A DNA stretch of 36,212 bases, taken from assembly GCA_021648265.1 (NCBI GenBank), contig JAKITD010000025.1, positions 1 to 36,212 of the forward strand, read 5' to 3'. This DNA comes from Flavobacteriaceae bacterium (GTDB lineage: Bacteria; Bacteroidota; Bacteroidia; Flavobacteriales; Flavobacteriaceae). The notes beneath the pieces are model-generated. The model saw only the letters and a list, made by a program, of their open reading frames with translations, did not search any database and was not told where the DNA came from. Positions 17,815 to 24,826 of this stretch are shown here, in pieces (within the stretch, counting starts at the first letter, position 1; the number at the start of each line of letters is the position of its first letter). Position numbers and translations under genes: made by a program.

Positions 17815-18144
17815 TTATAATGAAAAACTTTCGCCACAACCGCAAGTTTTATTTGCGTTAGGGTTGTTGAATATGAATCCTTTTCCGTTAAGTCCTCCGC
17901 TATATTCTAAAGTGGTTCCGATTAAGTATAAAAAACTCTTTTTATCAACGATTATTTTCACATTGTTGTCTTCAAAAAGTTTGTCTTCTTCTTTTTTTGA
18001 ATTGTCAAAATCTAGCTTATACGATAAGCCGGAACATCCACCACTTTTTACACCTACACGAACAAAGTCGTTGACAACGTTAAAGCCGCCTTCTTCCATT
18101 AATTGTGTAATTTTTGTCTTTGCTGTTTCACTAACTTTTATCAT
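17815..18144 (-). CDS. sufA: HesB/IscA-family Fe-S carrier (SufA-type)
   Basis: 109 residues, a single A-type carrier domain with the three invariant cysteines: Cys37 in SGGCSGLSY and Cys101/Cys103 in KTCGCGESF. It accepts clusters from SufBCD and delivers them to target apoproteins. It is the first gene of the suf operon, and its start at 18144 is preceded by a palindrome and a -7 box. Confidence 0.93.
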   Translation of the reverse strand: MIKVSETAKTKITQLMEEGGFNVVNDFVRVGVKSGGCSGLSYKLDFDNSKKEEDKLFEDNNVKIIVDKKSFLYLIGTTLEYSGGLNGKGFIFNNPNANKTCGCGESFSL

Positions 18145-18148
18145 CTAA

Positions 18149-18163
18149 TTAGATTTAATCTAA
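18149..18163. promoter_or_regulatory. Perfect 7-1-7 palindrome, candidate operator of the suf operon
   Basis: TTAGATT-T-AATCTAA, 4 bp upstream of the sufA start and just downstream of the -7 box, where the transcript would begin. A 7-1-7 inverted repeat is the layout used by Fur-family sites, and TTAG half-sites are seen with DtxR/IdeR-type iron regulators. The actual binding protein is not encoded here, so this assignment is an inference. Confidence 0.5.
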
Positions 18164-18171
18164 ATAATGAG

Positions 18172-18179
18172 CAAATATA
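18172..18179 (-). promoter_or_regulatory. -7 element of the suf operon
   Basis: The minus strand reads TATATTTG, a perfect TAnnTTTG box 27 bp before sufA. The expected start site falls at the edge of the 7-1-7 palindrome. Confidence 0.6.
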
Positions 18180-18320
18180 TACTATTTTCAATGTTTTTTA
18201 TCGAAAATTATCGGTTTAAAACTTATAATAGTATCGAAATATTTTATGGTAGTTTAATTCTCTTAAATAAATAGTCATGCTTGAGGTTTGTTAAAAGTTT
18301 CAAAAAACTGAAAATTATAA

Positions 18321-18328
18321 TACCTTTG
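18321..18328 (+). promoter_or_regulatory. -7 element of the outer-membrane barrel gene
   Basis: TACCTTTG, a perfect TAnnTTTG box 27 bp before the start at 18356. This argues against the upstream in-frame ATG at 18281, which would precede the promoter. Confidence 0.6.
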
Positions 18329-18355
18329 CATTTCAAAAAAATTAAATTTATACTT

Positions 18356-18973
18356 ATGAAATTATTAAAAGGCAATATTATTATTGCTGTTGTATTTATG
18401 TTTATTGCTTCTTCAGCAGTTGCTCAATTAGAAATTACACCTCAAGCTGGATACCAAATTGGTTCAAAATACAGTTATAATGGAGGTTTTATTAAATTAG
18501 CAGATTCAGAACAATTTGGTGTTACAATAGATTTTGATATAAATGATATGGGAGGTCAAATTGAAGTAATGTATGCCTATCAAAATGCAGAATTACGAGT
18601 AAAGGACTACTTTTTTTATCCTTTTGAAACCTTTATAACAGATGTTACTGCACATCACGTACAGTTTGGATTTATACAAAATTTTAATGAACAGGAAGCT
18701 TTAAGACCTTTTGCTGGTTTATCGGCTGGTTTTACCATTTTTGATCCTAGCGATTCTTTATACGAAACTAGAACTAAATTTACTTTTGGATTAACTGGAG
18801 GAGTGAAATATTTTTTTACCGATCGTATTGGAATTAGAATACAAGCTCAGTTATTAATGCCTATTGAATGGGGAGGAGTTTACTTTACCAATGGCGGAGG
18901 AGTAATAACTACTGGAGGTACACTTGTTCAACTTAACTTTACAGGTGGGTTAATCTTTAGATTAGGAGAATAA
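18356..18973 (+). CDS. Small outer-membrane beta-barrel protein
   Basis: 205 residues from the chosen start. A signal peptide (MKLLKGNIIIAVVFMFIASSAVAQ) is followed by alternating amphipathic strands (LEITPQAGYQIGSKY, GGQIEVMYAYQ, HHVQFGFIQNF, LRPFAGLSAGFTIFD, TFGLTGGVKYFF, IGIRIQAQLLMP) and ends in GGLIFRLGE, a pattern of an 8-stranded outer-membrane barrel of the OmpW/OmpA-like type. No specific family motif is recognised. It is monocistronic with its own -7 box, followed 86 bp later by a lipoprotein gene that also has its own -7 box. Confidence 0.82.
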   Translation: MKLLKGNIIIAVVFMFIASSAVAQLEITPQAGYQIGSKYSYNGGFIKLADSEQFGVTIDFDINDMGGQIEVMYAYQNAELRVKDYFFYPFETFITDVTAHHVQFGFIQNFNEQEALRPFAGLSAGFTIFDPSDSLYETRTKFTFGLTGGVKYFFTDRIGIRIQAQLLMPIEWGGVYFTNGGGVITTGGTLVQLNFTGGLIFRLGE

Positions 18974-19023
18974 TTACAAACCAAGGAAACTGAAAAATAG
19001 GAAGGAGAGACTGACTTTATATG

Positions 19024-19031
19024 TACCTTTG
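19024..19031 (+). promoter_or_regulatory. -7 element of the Gly/Tyr-rich lipoprotein gene
   Basis: TACCTTTG, a perfect TAnnTTTG box 28 bp before the start codon at 19060. Confidence 0.55.
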
Positions 19032-19059
19032 AAAAATATATTAAATAAAAAATAAAAAT

Positions 19060-19737
19060 ATGAAAAAGACAATGTATTCAATGATCCTTATCGGGTTTGC
19101 ATTACTAATGAGTAGTTGCTCAAGTGTTAAGGTTTTAGATACTTGGAAAGGAGATAACCTGGCAACAATAAAAGAGAATAACATACTGGTTATTGCTAGA
19201 ACTGACAATAAAATTGCTAGAATTGCTTTTGAAGAAGCAATTGCAAACGATTTAAGAAAAGCTGGTTATAAAGCTACTGAAAGTTATTTGAAATTTTCAA
19301 ATTATAATCCAGATGAAAAGCAAGATAAAGGTAAAATAAAAGCATTACTTGAAAAAGAAGGTTTTAATGGAGTAGTTGTTACGGTAGTAAAAGATTATAG
19401 CGAGGCTGTTGTTACCGAAGAGTCTGGTGGTTATTATGCTGGAGCTTCTTATGGAGGTTATGGCGGAAATGGATATTACCCTGGTTATTATGGAGGTTTT
19501 TATGGTTATTATCACAACCCAATGGCGTATTCATCTTATGGTAATTATGTGCCTAGTTCTACTACAACTAGAGTTTTAAAGACGTATATTTTAGAGACCT
19601 TAATTTATAACTTAGACGAGCCGCAAGACAAACAATTAGTTGCTTTAGTTACTTCTTCATCTGTTGATCCTAGTGGTGTTATGAAAGTAGCAAAAACATA
19701 TTCTGAAAAAGTTTTAAATAGCTTAAAGAAAAAGTAA
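19060..19737 (+). CDS. DUF4136-like lipoprotein with Gly/Tyr-rich insert
   Basis: 225 residues. Lipoprotein signal with lipobox LLMSSC (Cys20), then an alpha/beta domain (about 22-118: DTWKGDNLATIKENNILVI, AFEEAIANDLRKAGYKA, LLEKEGFNGVVVTVV) resembling the DUF4136-type periplasmic fold. Residues 123-163 form a low-complexity Gly/Tyr-rich stretch (SGGYYAGASYGGYGGNGYYP and following). A final strand-helix part (TTTRVLKTYILETLIYNL ... AKTYSEKVLNSLKKK) completes the domain, so the Gly/Tyr segment looks like a long surface loop. The function is unknown, and the DUF4136 match is by general pattern only. Confidence 0.8.
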   Translation: MKKTMYSMILIGFALLMSSCSSVKVLDTWKGDNLATIKENNILVIARTDNKIARIAFEEAIANDLRKAGYKATESYLKFSNYNPDEKQDKGKIKALLEKEGFNGVVVTVVKDYSEAVVTEESGGYYAGASYGGYGGNGYYPGYYGGFYGYYHNPMAYSSYGNYVPSSTTTRVLKTYILETLIYNLDEPQDKQLVALVTSSSVDPSGVMKVAKTYSEKVLNSLKKK

Positions 19738-19757
19738 CCTACCCTTTACTAGAAACT

Positions 19758-19791
19758 AAAAAGCCAAATCTTTAACAGATTTGGCTTTTTT
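19758..19791. terminator. Bidirectional rho-independent terminator
   Basis: AAAAAGCCAAATC, a 7-base loop TTTAACA, then GATTTGGCTTTTT with a further T. It serves the lipoprotein gene on the plus strand and the di-heme peroxidase gene converging from the right. Confidence 0.9.
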
Positions 19792-19810
19792 AATTGGGTA
19801 AGTTTAAACT

Positions 19811-20962
19811 TTAATTAGGGTCATGAAAATCTGGGTTGGTGGTAAAACCAGGTTCCGATAATGAAAGTAAAAAAGCTTTTAAATCTACTTTATCAGCCTC
19901 TGTTAATTGAGCACCACCTTGTGCGATGTTTTTCATTAAAGGATCAATAGTTTCTGAATAAACCAAGCCTTCACTATAATGATTAATTACTTCTTCTAAA
20001 GTTTCAAATCTTCCGTCGTGCATATAAGGTGACGTATAGGCTAAATTTCGTAATGAAGGGGATTTAAACTTTCCATTGTCTAACGGGTCTCCTGTAACCA
20101 TACCCAATCCTAAATCTTCAAATGAGCTGTCTAAACCATTGTTGTGAAAAATATTATCGGTCCATAATGGGTTAGAATCGCTTCCGTGACAATGAAAACA
20201 ATCACCTCTAGATTCGTCCATAAACACATTAAAACCGTTAATTTCTGAGGCAGTTAAAGCTCCCGTATCCCCTAAAACATATTGGTCAAAACGAGAGTTT
20301 CCAGAAATCATTGTTCTTTCAAATTGAGCGATTGCTTTAGTAACTAATTCTTTTGTAATGGTTGTAGTGCCAAAAGCTTGAGCAAATAAATCTGGGTAAT
20401 TTGAAGTAGCTTGTAAAGTCGCAACCGCATTTGACCAGGTATTATTCATTTCAATAGGATTTTCAACAGGACCTAAAGCTTGACCTTCAATACCAATTGC
20501 TCTTCCGTCCCAAAAATATTTATCTTCAAAATTCCAAGCAAGATTATAGATTGGCATCGAATTTCTGTTTCCAACAGCACCAGTAATTCCAGTACTAAAT
20601 CGGGCAGGATCTACAAATGAAAATTCAGCAAAATGACAAGCAGCACAAGCCTGTGTACCGTCGCCAGAGAGTTTTTTCTCGTAAAAAAGTTGTCTTCCTA
20701 AGGCAATTCCTTCAATTGTTTGAGGATTGTTTGTTGGTACTAAAGGGGGTAAAAGTAAGTTGCCAAATATTTCAGGAATTTCTAAATTGATAGCAGTACC
20801 ATATTCACAAGAACCATCATCTTGTGTTGCCGAAGCAGTGTAATTGTTTGAATTAGGGTCTGTACAACCTAAAATAGCCTCAGGTTCTGGGTCATTGTCT
20901 GAACTAGAGCAGGAAACAATAATTAATGATAAAATGACAATAGTTAATATTTTTACTTTCAT
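19811..20962 (-). CDS. Di-heme cytochrome c peroxidase/MauG-family lipoprotein, MbnH-like
   Basis: 383 residues. Lipoprotein signal with Cys18 (LIIVSC), then a short GCTDPNSNNY...DDGSCEY linker (32-53), then the di-heme CCP/MauG domain with two CxxCH sites: CAACH (106-110) and CFHCH (255-259). Other family landmarks are ALGRQLFYEKKLSGDG, YFWDGRA and SPYMHDGRFETLEEVI. Members either reduce peroxide or, like MauG and MbnH, oxidise residues of a partner protein. An MbnP-like gene lies directly upstream (4-bp gap) in the same direction, so an MbnH-like role, converting a partner Trp to kynurenine, is the favoured inference. It should be anchored in a membrane facing the periplasm or the outside. 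Confidence 0.88.
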   Translation of the reverse strand: MKVKILTIVILSLIIVSCSSSDNDPEPEAILGCTDPNSNNYTASATQDDGSCEYGTAINLEIPEIFGNLLLPPLVPTNNPQTIEGIALGRQLFYEKKLSGDGTQACAACHFAEFSFVDPARFSTGITGAVGNRNSMPIYNLAWNFEDKYFWDGRAIGIEGQALGPVENPIEMNNTWSNAVATLQATSNYPDLFAQAFGTTTITKELVTKAIAQFERTMISGNSRFDQYVLGDTGALTASEINGFNVFMDESRGDCFHCHGSDSNPLWTDNIFHNNGLDSSFEDLGLGMVTGDPLDNGKFKSPSLRNLAYTSPYMHDGRFETLEEVINHYSEGLVYSETIDPLMKNIAQGGAQLTEADKVDLKAFLLSLSEPGFTTNPDFHDPN

Positions 20963-20966
20963 AGCA

Positions 20967-21803
20967 TTATTGAGTTATTTCACCAAGACTAAAAACATTT
21001 TGTCCATTTTGGTTCATCATAATTTGAGCATTATAGTTTCCCATTAAACCAGTGCTCATTTCAGATAAATTCCAAGTGTTTGGGTTTTTATACCATTCGG
21101 CAATATTCATTTTTATTTCAACCACAGCATTATTAGTTATTGTAAAGCCTGGTAATTCCACAGAAATAAAATTTTGTTCATATACACCGTCACTTACTTT
21201 TGCAGTACCATTATGGTATGCATAAGGTTGAGGGTCTCCATTACTATCAATCCAATTTCCTTCCATTTGCATAAAGTGGTAGCCTCCTCCTAATTGTGGT
21301 GGCCAGTTCCAGGATGCGGTATTTAAATCTAGATATTCATTGCTAATATTATCTTGTTCATTAAAGCCGTAAACAAAAGTTAAACTAGAATAAGTGCCAA
21401 GAGGAATCTCTTCATCTGTACTAAAAAGAAGTGTATTTATATCTGAAAGATCCACTAAATTATAACCTTCAAATGATATTGTTTCTCCATTTTCTTTATG
21501 AAGTATAATTTTTGAAATTAAATAACGTAGTTTTAAAAGAGATAAAACTTCACCGTTTTCATTTGTATAATCAAAGTTTCCAAAACTTTGAGCTGTTACA
21601 TTGTCTCCATCCCAATTTTGAGTAAATTTAAAGGTAAGGCTTGGGTATTCACAACTATTATCGTCTTCTGTAGCATTAGGGCTATAGTTAATTGATGTTT
21701 CATCAGTACAACCTAAAATTAGGTCTGGTGTTGCATCATCATCATCATTTCCACAACTAATTAAAGTTGATGCTATAAATAAGAGTAGGGCAATTTTTTT
21801 CAT
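20967..21803 (-). CDS. MbnP-like copper-binding lipoprotein
   Basis: 278 residues. Lipoprotein signal with Cys17 (STLISC), acidic linker, then a GCTDETSINY...DDNSCEY motif (31-53) nearly the same as in the downstream di-heme protein. The MbnP domain follows: LTFKFTQNWDG, LKLRYLISKIILHKENG, YLDLNTASWNWP (161-168), GGGYHFMQMEGNW (172-184) and a C-terminal NWNLSEMSTGLMGNYNAQIM-like region. Known MbnP proteins bind copper after their MbnH partner converts a Trp to kynurenine. Trp165, Trp167 and Trp184 and His176 are candidates here, but I cannot align them to the studied protein. Confidence 0.85.
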   Translation of the reverse strand: MKKIALLLFIASTLISCGNDDDDATPDLILGCTDETSINYSPNATEDDNSCEYPSLTFKFTQNWDGDNVTAQSFGNFDYTNENGEVLSLLKLRYLISKIILHKENGETISFEGYNLVDLSDINTLLFSTDEEIPLGTYSSLTFVYGFNEQDNISNEYLDLNTASWNWPPQLGGGYHFMQMEGNWIDSNGDPQPYAYHNGTAKVSDGVYEQNFISVELPGFTITNNAVVEIKMNIAEWYKNPNTWNLSEMSTGLMGNYNAQIMMNQNGQNVFSLGEITQ

Positions 21804-21808
21804 AGTAT

Positions 21809-23185
21809 TTATTTCATTTTGTATATTAATATATCTTTTCCGCCTTTATTAATAGTAATGTCTATATCATTACTATCGGTATTTCCAACGAATATAATTT
21901 CGTTGTTTGTAGTTTCGGTTAAGTTATTGGCAAAATCTATTTGAGACCCTCCAATGTTTTTTTCAAACTCTAAGTTTCCGTCTTCATCAATAATAAACAT
22001 CCAAGCATCATTTGATCCGTTATTGTTTTCTACGTGATTATTAGAGCTTCTACTATTACCAGCAATGGCATATTTTCCGTTTTCAAGTTGAATTATTCCT
22101 CTAGCAGAATCAAACTCAAGCCCTCCAAAGGTGTTTTCCCAAATAATATTTCCGTTAGAACTATTAAATTTTACAGCCCATACATCGGCATTTCCTAATG
22201 GTGTTGATACGTTGAAATCGGAACTACGTGTATCTCCGATTACAATAAAATTACCGTCTGTTGTATTTGTAATAGAGTAAGCAAATTCAGATTCTGATCC
22301 ACCAAAGGAGTTTTCCCATATTAAATCTCCGTCCGCATTTATTTTAATAGCCCAAAAATCATTTGCTCCGTAAGCATTTGTAATATCAAAGTCTGAGCTT
22401 TCAGAAATTCCTATTAATAAAAAACCACCATCAGGTGTTTGTAAAACATCTTTACCTTGATCTACATGAGATCCTCCAAAATATCTTCTCCAAATTTTAT
22501 TGCCGTTTGAATCCATTTTAATCGCCCAATAATCACCTAAACTATGAAGCGAATTTCTTGTTGAGTCGCTAGATTCTGTTGCGTCATTTCCTTCGCCACC
22601 ACTTTGTCCAACATCTAAAAACCCTATTGCAATATAGCCTCCTTCAGCAGTTTCAATTACTTTAAAAGCTTGGTCTTGACCAATAAACCCGAATGATTTT
22701 TCCCATTGAATATCACCACTTGAGTTTATTTTTACGATCCAGTAATCATGAAATCCTGCGTTTTCTGTTACATCTCCATCTATACTTGCTGTAAATCCAG
22801 AGATTATATACCCGCCATCTGATGTTTTTGAGATGCTTGAAGCTTTGTCTTGTTCACTTCCTCCATAGGTTTTGTCCCAAAGCTTTTCGCCGTTTTCATC
22901 TAATTTTAAAAGCCAATAATCTAAATCTGTTGTAGATTTACCTGTTATATCACCATCCATACTTTTGGTAGATGCCAACACCATATAGCCGCCATCATTA
23001 GATTGCACAACAGATATTGCATCTTCATCACCTGTACCACCAAATGTTTTAATCCAAACTACTTCACCTAGAAAATCGGGAACAATAGGATCGTCATCAC
23101 TAGTACCTGTTGAGTCATCACTTCCGCAAGAGATTAGTAGTAAAGCTGTAAATATAAGATAATATAGTCTTTTTATTGGAAGCAT
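21809..23185 (-). CDS. Lipoprotein with repeated beta-propeller-like blades
   Basis: 458 residues from the chosen ATG (MLPIKRLYYLIFTALLLISC, lipobox LLISC). Seven or so blades of about 55 residues follow, each with the pattern W-x-K-(T/S)-(F/Y)-GG...D-x-(A/G)-x-(S/D)-(I/V)...(D/G)GG(Y/F)-(I/M/L)...D-Y-W-(L/I/A)-(L/V/I)-K-(L/I/M)-(D/N)-x-(N/S)-G. This is a typical Bacteroidota surface or periplasmic propeller of unknown ligand. The frame begins 14 codons earlier at 23227, but those residues precede the natural lipoprotein signal. It ends 5 bp before the MbnP-like start, so these three genes look co-transcribed. Confidence 0.85.
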   Translation of the reverse strand: MLPIKRLYYLIFTALLLISCGSDDSTGTSDDDPIVPDFLGEVVWIKTFGGTGDEDAISVVQSNDGGYMVLASTKSMDGDITGKSTTDLDYWLLKLDENGEKLWDKTYGGSEQDKASSISKTSDGGYIISGFTASIDGDVTENAGFHDYWIVKINSSGDIQWEKSFGFIGQDQAFKVIETAEGGYIAIGFLDVGQSGGEGNDATESSDSTRNSLHSLGDYWAIKMDSNGNKIWRRYFGGSHVDQGKDVLQTPDGGFLLIGISESSDFDITNAYGANDFWAIKINADGDLIWENSFGGSESEFAYSITNTTDGNFIVIGDTRSSDFNVSTPLGNADVWAVKFNSSNGNIIWENTFGGLEFDSARGIIQLENGKYAIAGNSRSSNNHVENNNGSNDAWMFIIDEDGNLEFEKNIGGSQIDFANNLTETTNNEIIFVGNTDSNDIDITINKGGKDILIYKMK

Positions 23186-23201
23186 AATAGTGATTTTACA
23201 T

Positions 23202-23248
23202 AAAATATACCATTCCTTAAATTTCACTTTTTAGAAATGGTATATTTT
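23202..23248 (-). terminator. Long AT-rich hairpin after the first LVIVD gene
   Basis: AAAATATACCATT at 23202-23214 is perfectly complementary to AATGGTATATTTT at 23236-23248, a 13-bp stem with a 21-base loop, starting 2 bp after the stop codon of the gene to the right. It is A+T-rich, but its place suggests a terminator or processing signal that separates the LVIVD gene from the propeller/MbnP/MbnH genes. Confidence 0.5.
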
Positions 23249-23250
23249 TT

Positions 23251-24663
23251 TTATTTAATAATTAAACGTTTTGTAGTTTGATTGTTAATTTTAACAAGGT
23301 AAATTCCTGCGTTTAGGTTTGAAATATCAATGTTTTCTGAAATAGAATTAGAGAAATTTTGATTAATAACTAATTGACCTAAAACATTGTAAATAGTTAC
23401 TTGATGTAAAGGATCGTTATTAGATTTTATACTAATAGTAGCGTGAGCAGGATTTGGAGATATTGAAAAATTAGAAGTATCAAATTCTGAATTTGCAAGT
23501 ATTTCATTAGACTTAACTAATGTAAAGCCATTGTCTCCAGAGATTATAATGTTACCGCTATCAAAAAACGGATATACATTCCACGAGCCGTTATAACTTG
23601 CATTATTATCTGAAGGATAGGTGTCAAAATAACCGTGTGGATTCATGTTTTCATTATCTATATCGCTAATATCAATTACTCGTAGTCCCGAAGAATAATT
23701 TGCTAAATAATATTTGTCTCCAACTACATATCCATTATGATCTACAGAGGCTGTTTCGCCAAAATATTCTAAGTGAAATTGTGGATTATCTAAATCTGTT
23801 ATATCATATACAATAGTACGTGTATTAAACCCGAAATTAAACTCATCTCCTTCATCTCCAATAAACAGGTATCTATGATCTTCGGAAACCCAGCATTGAT
23901 GTGTATAACCTGTCGATGAATAATTAATAGTATTTATGTTTATTGGGTTGCTTTTATTGGTAAAATCAGCAATTTCTACGTGATTAGCATTTGATCCAAA
24001 AAACAATTCACGTCCCGTATAATCTGAGTCTGGACCATTATAAATAATTACTTGTGCATCGTGAGTATAACCTCCAGCAGCATAACCTCCAGCAGCTACT
24101 GGATTAAGAGGGTCTTGAATGTTAACAAAATGTGCTCCTCCAGAATAAGTACCATCTCCAGTACTAAAGGCGTATCCTGTATCTTCATTAATTACAATAC
24201 TATGAGAGCCTCCAAATCCATTATAATGAGCATCTTCTGTAAATGTTTCTGGCGGACTTGCAACACTTCTTAATCTAGTTAAATCGAACACTTGCATTCC
24301 ATGACCTCCTGCTTCACTAACAATAAATGCGTGATTTTGATAAACCTTTACATCTCTCCAAGTACTTGAGCTAGTATAAGTTGGTAGTTTCCCTAAATAA
24401 ATAGGATTTACAGGGTCTGAGATGTCTATAAAAGCAGTGCCGTTGTCAAGACCAACGAGTGCATATTCTTTTCCGTCTTGTGGGTCGGTCCAACCCCAAG
24501 AGTCGTTTCCTGCACTTGCGTTCATAGCGCTTAGTGAGATGTGAGATTGTAAGTCGTAGCCATCACAAGGATATCCACCTGCATTTCCACTACTGCAGGG
24601 AGTTTGTGCAACAGCAAAAATTGTAGCAAAAGATGCTATTAAAGGTAAAAATTTCATTTTCAT
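23251..24663 (-). CDS. Choice-of-anchor B family protein with LVIVD repeats and type-A T9SS sorting domain
   Basis: 470 residues starting MKMKFLPLIASFATIFAVAQ (signal peptide). The start at 24663 is chosen because the upstream in-frame residues (from 24711) include the promoter and are not signal-like. The body is a beta-propeller with LVIVD-type blades (AFIDISDPVNPIYLGKLP, AHFVNIQDPLNPVAAG, VEIADFTNKSNP, LRVIDISDID) and conserved TPCSSGNAGGYPCDGYDLQS and GNDSWGWTDP near the start. The last 75 residues are a type-A T9SS sorting domain (FSISPNPAHATISIKSN ... GIYLVKINNQTTKRLIIK). It should be secreted and displayed on the cell surface. It is a tandem paralogue of the next gene. Confidence 0.9.
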   Translation of the reverse strand: MKMKFLPLIASFATIFAVAQTPCSSGNAGGYPCDGYDLQSHISLSAMNASAGNDSWGWTDPQDGKEYALVGLDNGTAFIDISDPVNPIYLGKLPTYTSSSTWRDVKVYQNHAFIVSEAGGHGMQVFDLTRLRSVASPPETFTEDAHYNGFGGSHSIVINEDTGYAFSTGDGTYSGGAHFVNIQDPLNPVAAGGYAAGGYTHDAQVIIYNGPDSDYTGRELFFGSNANHVEIADFTNKSNPININTINYSSTGYTHQCWVSEDHRYLFIGDEGDEFNFGFNTRTIVYDITDLDNPQFHLEYFGETASVDHNGYVVGDKYYLANYSSGLRVIDISDIDNENMNPHGYFDTYPSDNNASYNGSWNVYPFFDSGNIIISGDNGFTLVKSNEILANSEFDTSNFSISPNPAHATISIKSNNDPLHQVTIYNVLGQLVINQNFSNSISENIDISNLNAGIYLVKINNQTTKRLIIK

Positions 24664-24678
24664 AGTTTTAATTTTTTC

Positions 24679-24711
24679 CAAAAGTAAGTAAATATTAGGC
24701 TTGAAATTCAA
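24679..24711 (-). promoter_or_regulatory. Promoter of the first LVIVD gene
   Basis: The minus strand reads TTG (complement of 24709-24711), a 22-bp spacer and TACTTTTG (complement of 24679-24686), a perfect TAnnTTTG box 15 bp before the start. It overlaps the alternative upstream ATG. Confidence 0.5.
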
Positions 24712-24774
24712 TAAAAAAGTTAAATTATTATAGATTTCATAGCTGAATAAAAAAAAGACTAATAGATGTTAGTT

Positions 24775-24820
24775 AAAATCCTTAAATCATACAGTAAAAC
24801 CGCATGATTTAAGGGTTTTT
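24775..24820 (-). terminator. Rho-independent terminator after the second LVIVD gene
   Basis: CCTTAAATCAT (24780-24790) pairs perfectly with ATGATTTAAGG (24804-24814) around a 13-base loop, with an A-run on one side and T-run on the other. It begins 6 bp after the stop codon of the gene at 24827. Confidence 0.7.
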
Positions 24821-24826
24821 GTATAA

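Noticed and set aside
18149-18163. Calling the suf palindrome a Fur box
   Set aside because: The 7-1-7 layout fits, but the sequence is not the GATAAT-type Fur consensus, so only a candidate operator of unknown regulator is reported.
18281-18355. Longer start for the outer-membrane barrel gene
   Set aside because: The added residues hide the signal peptide and the region contains the -7 box.
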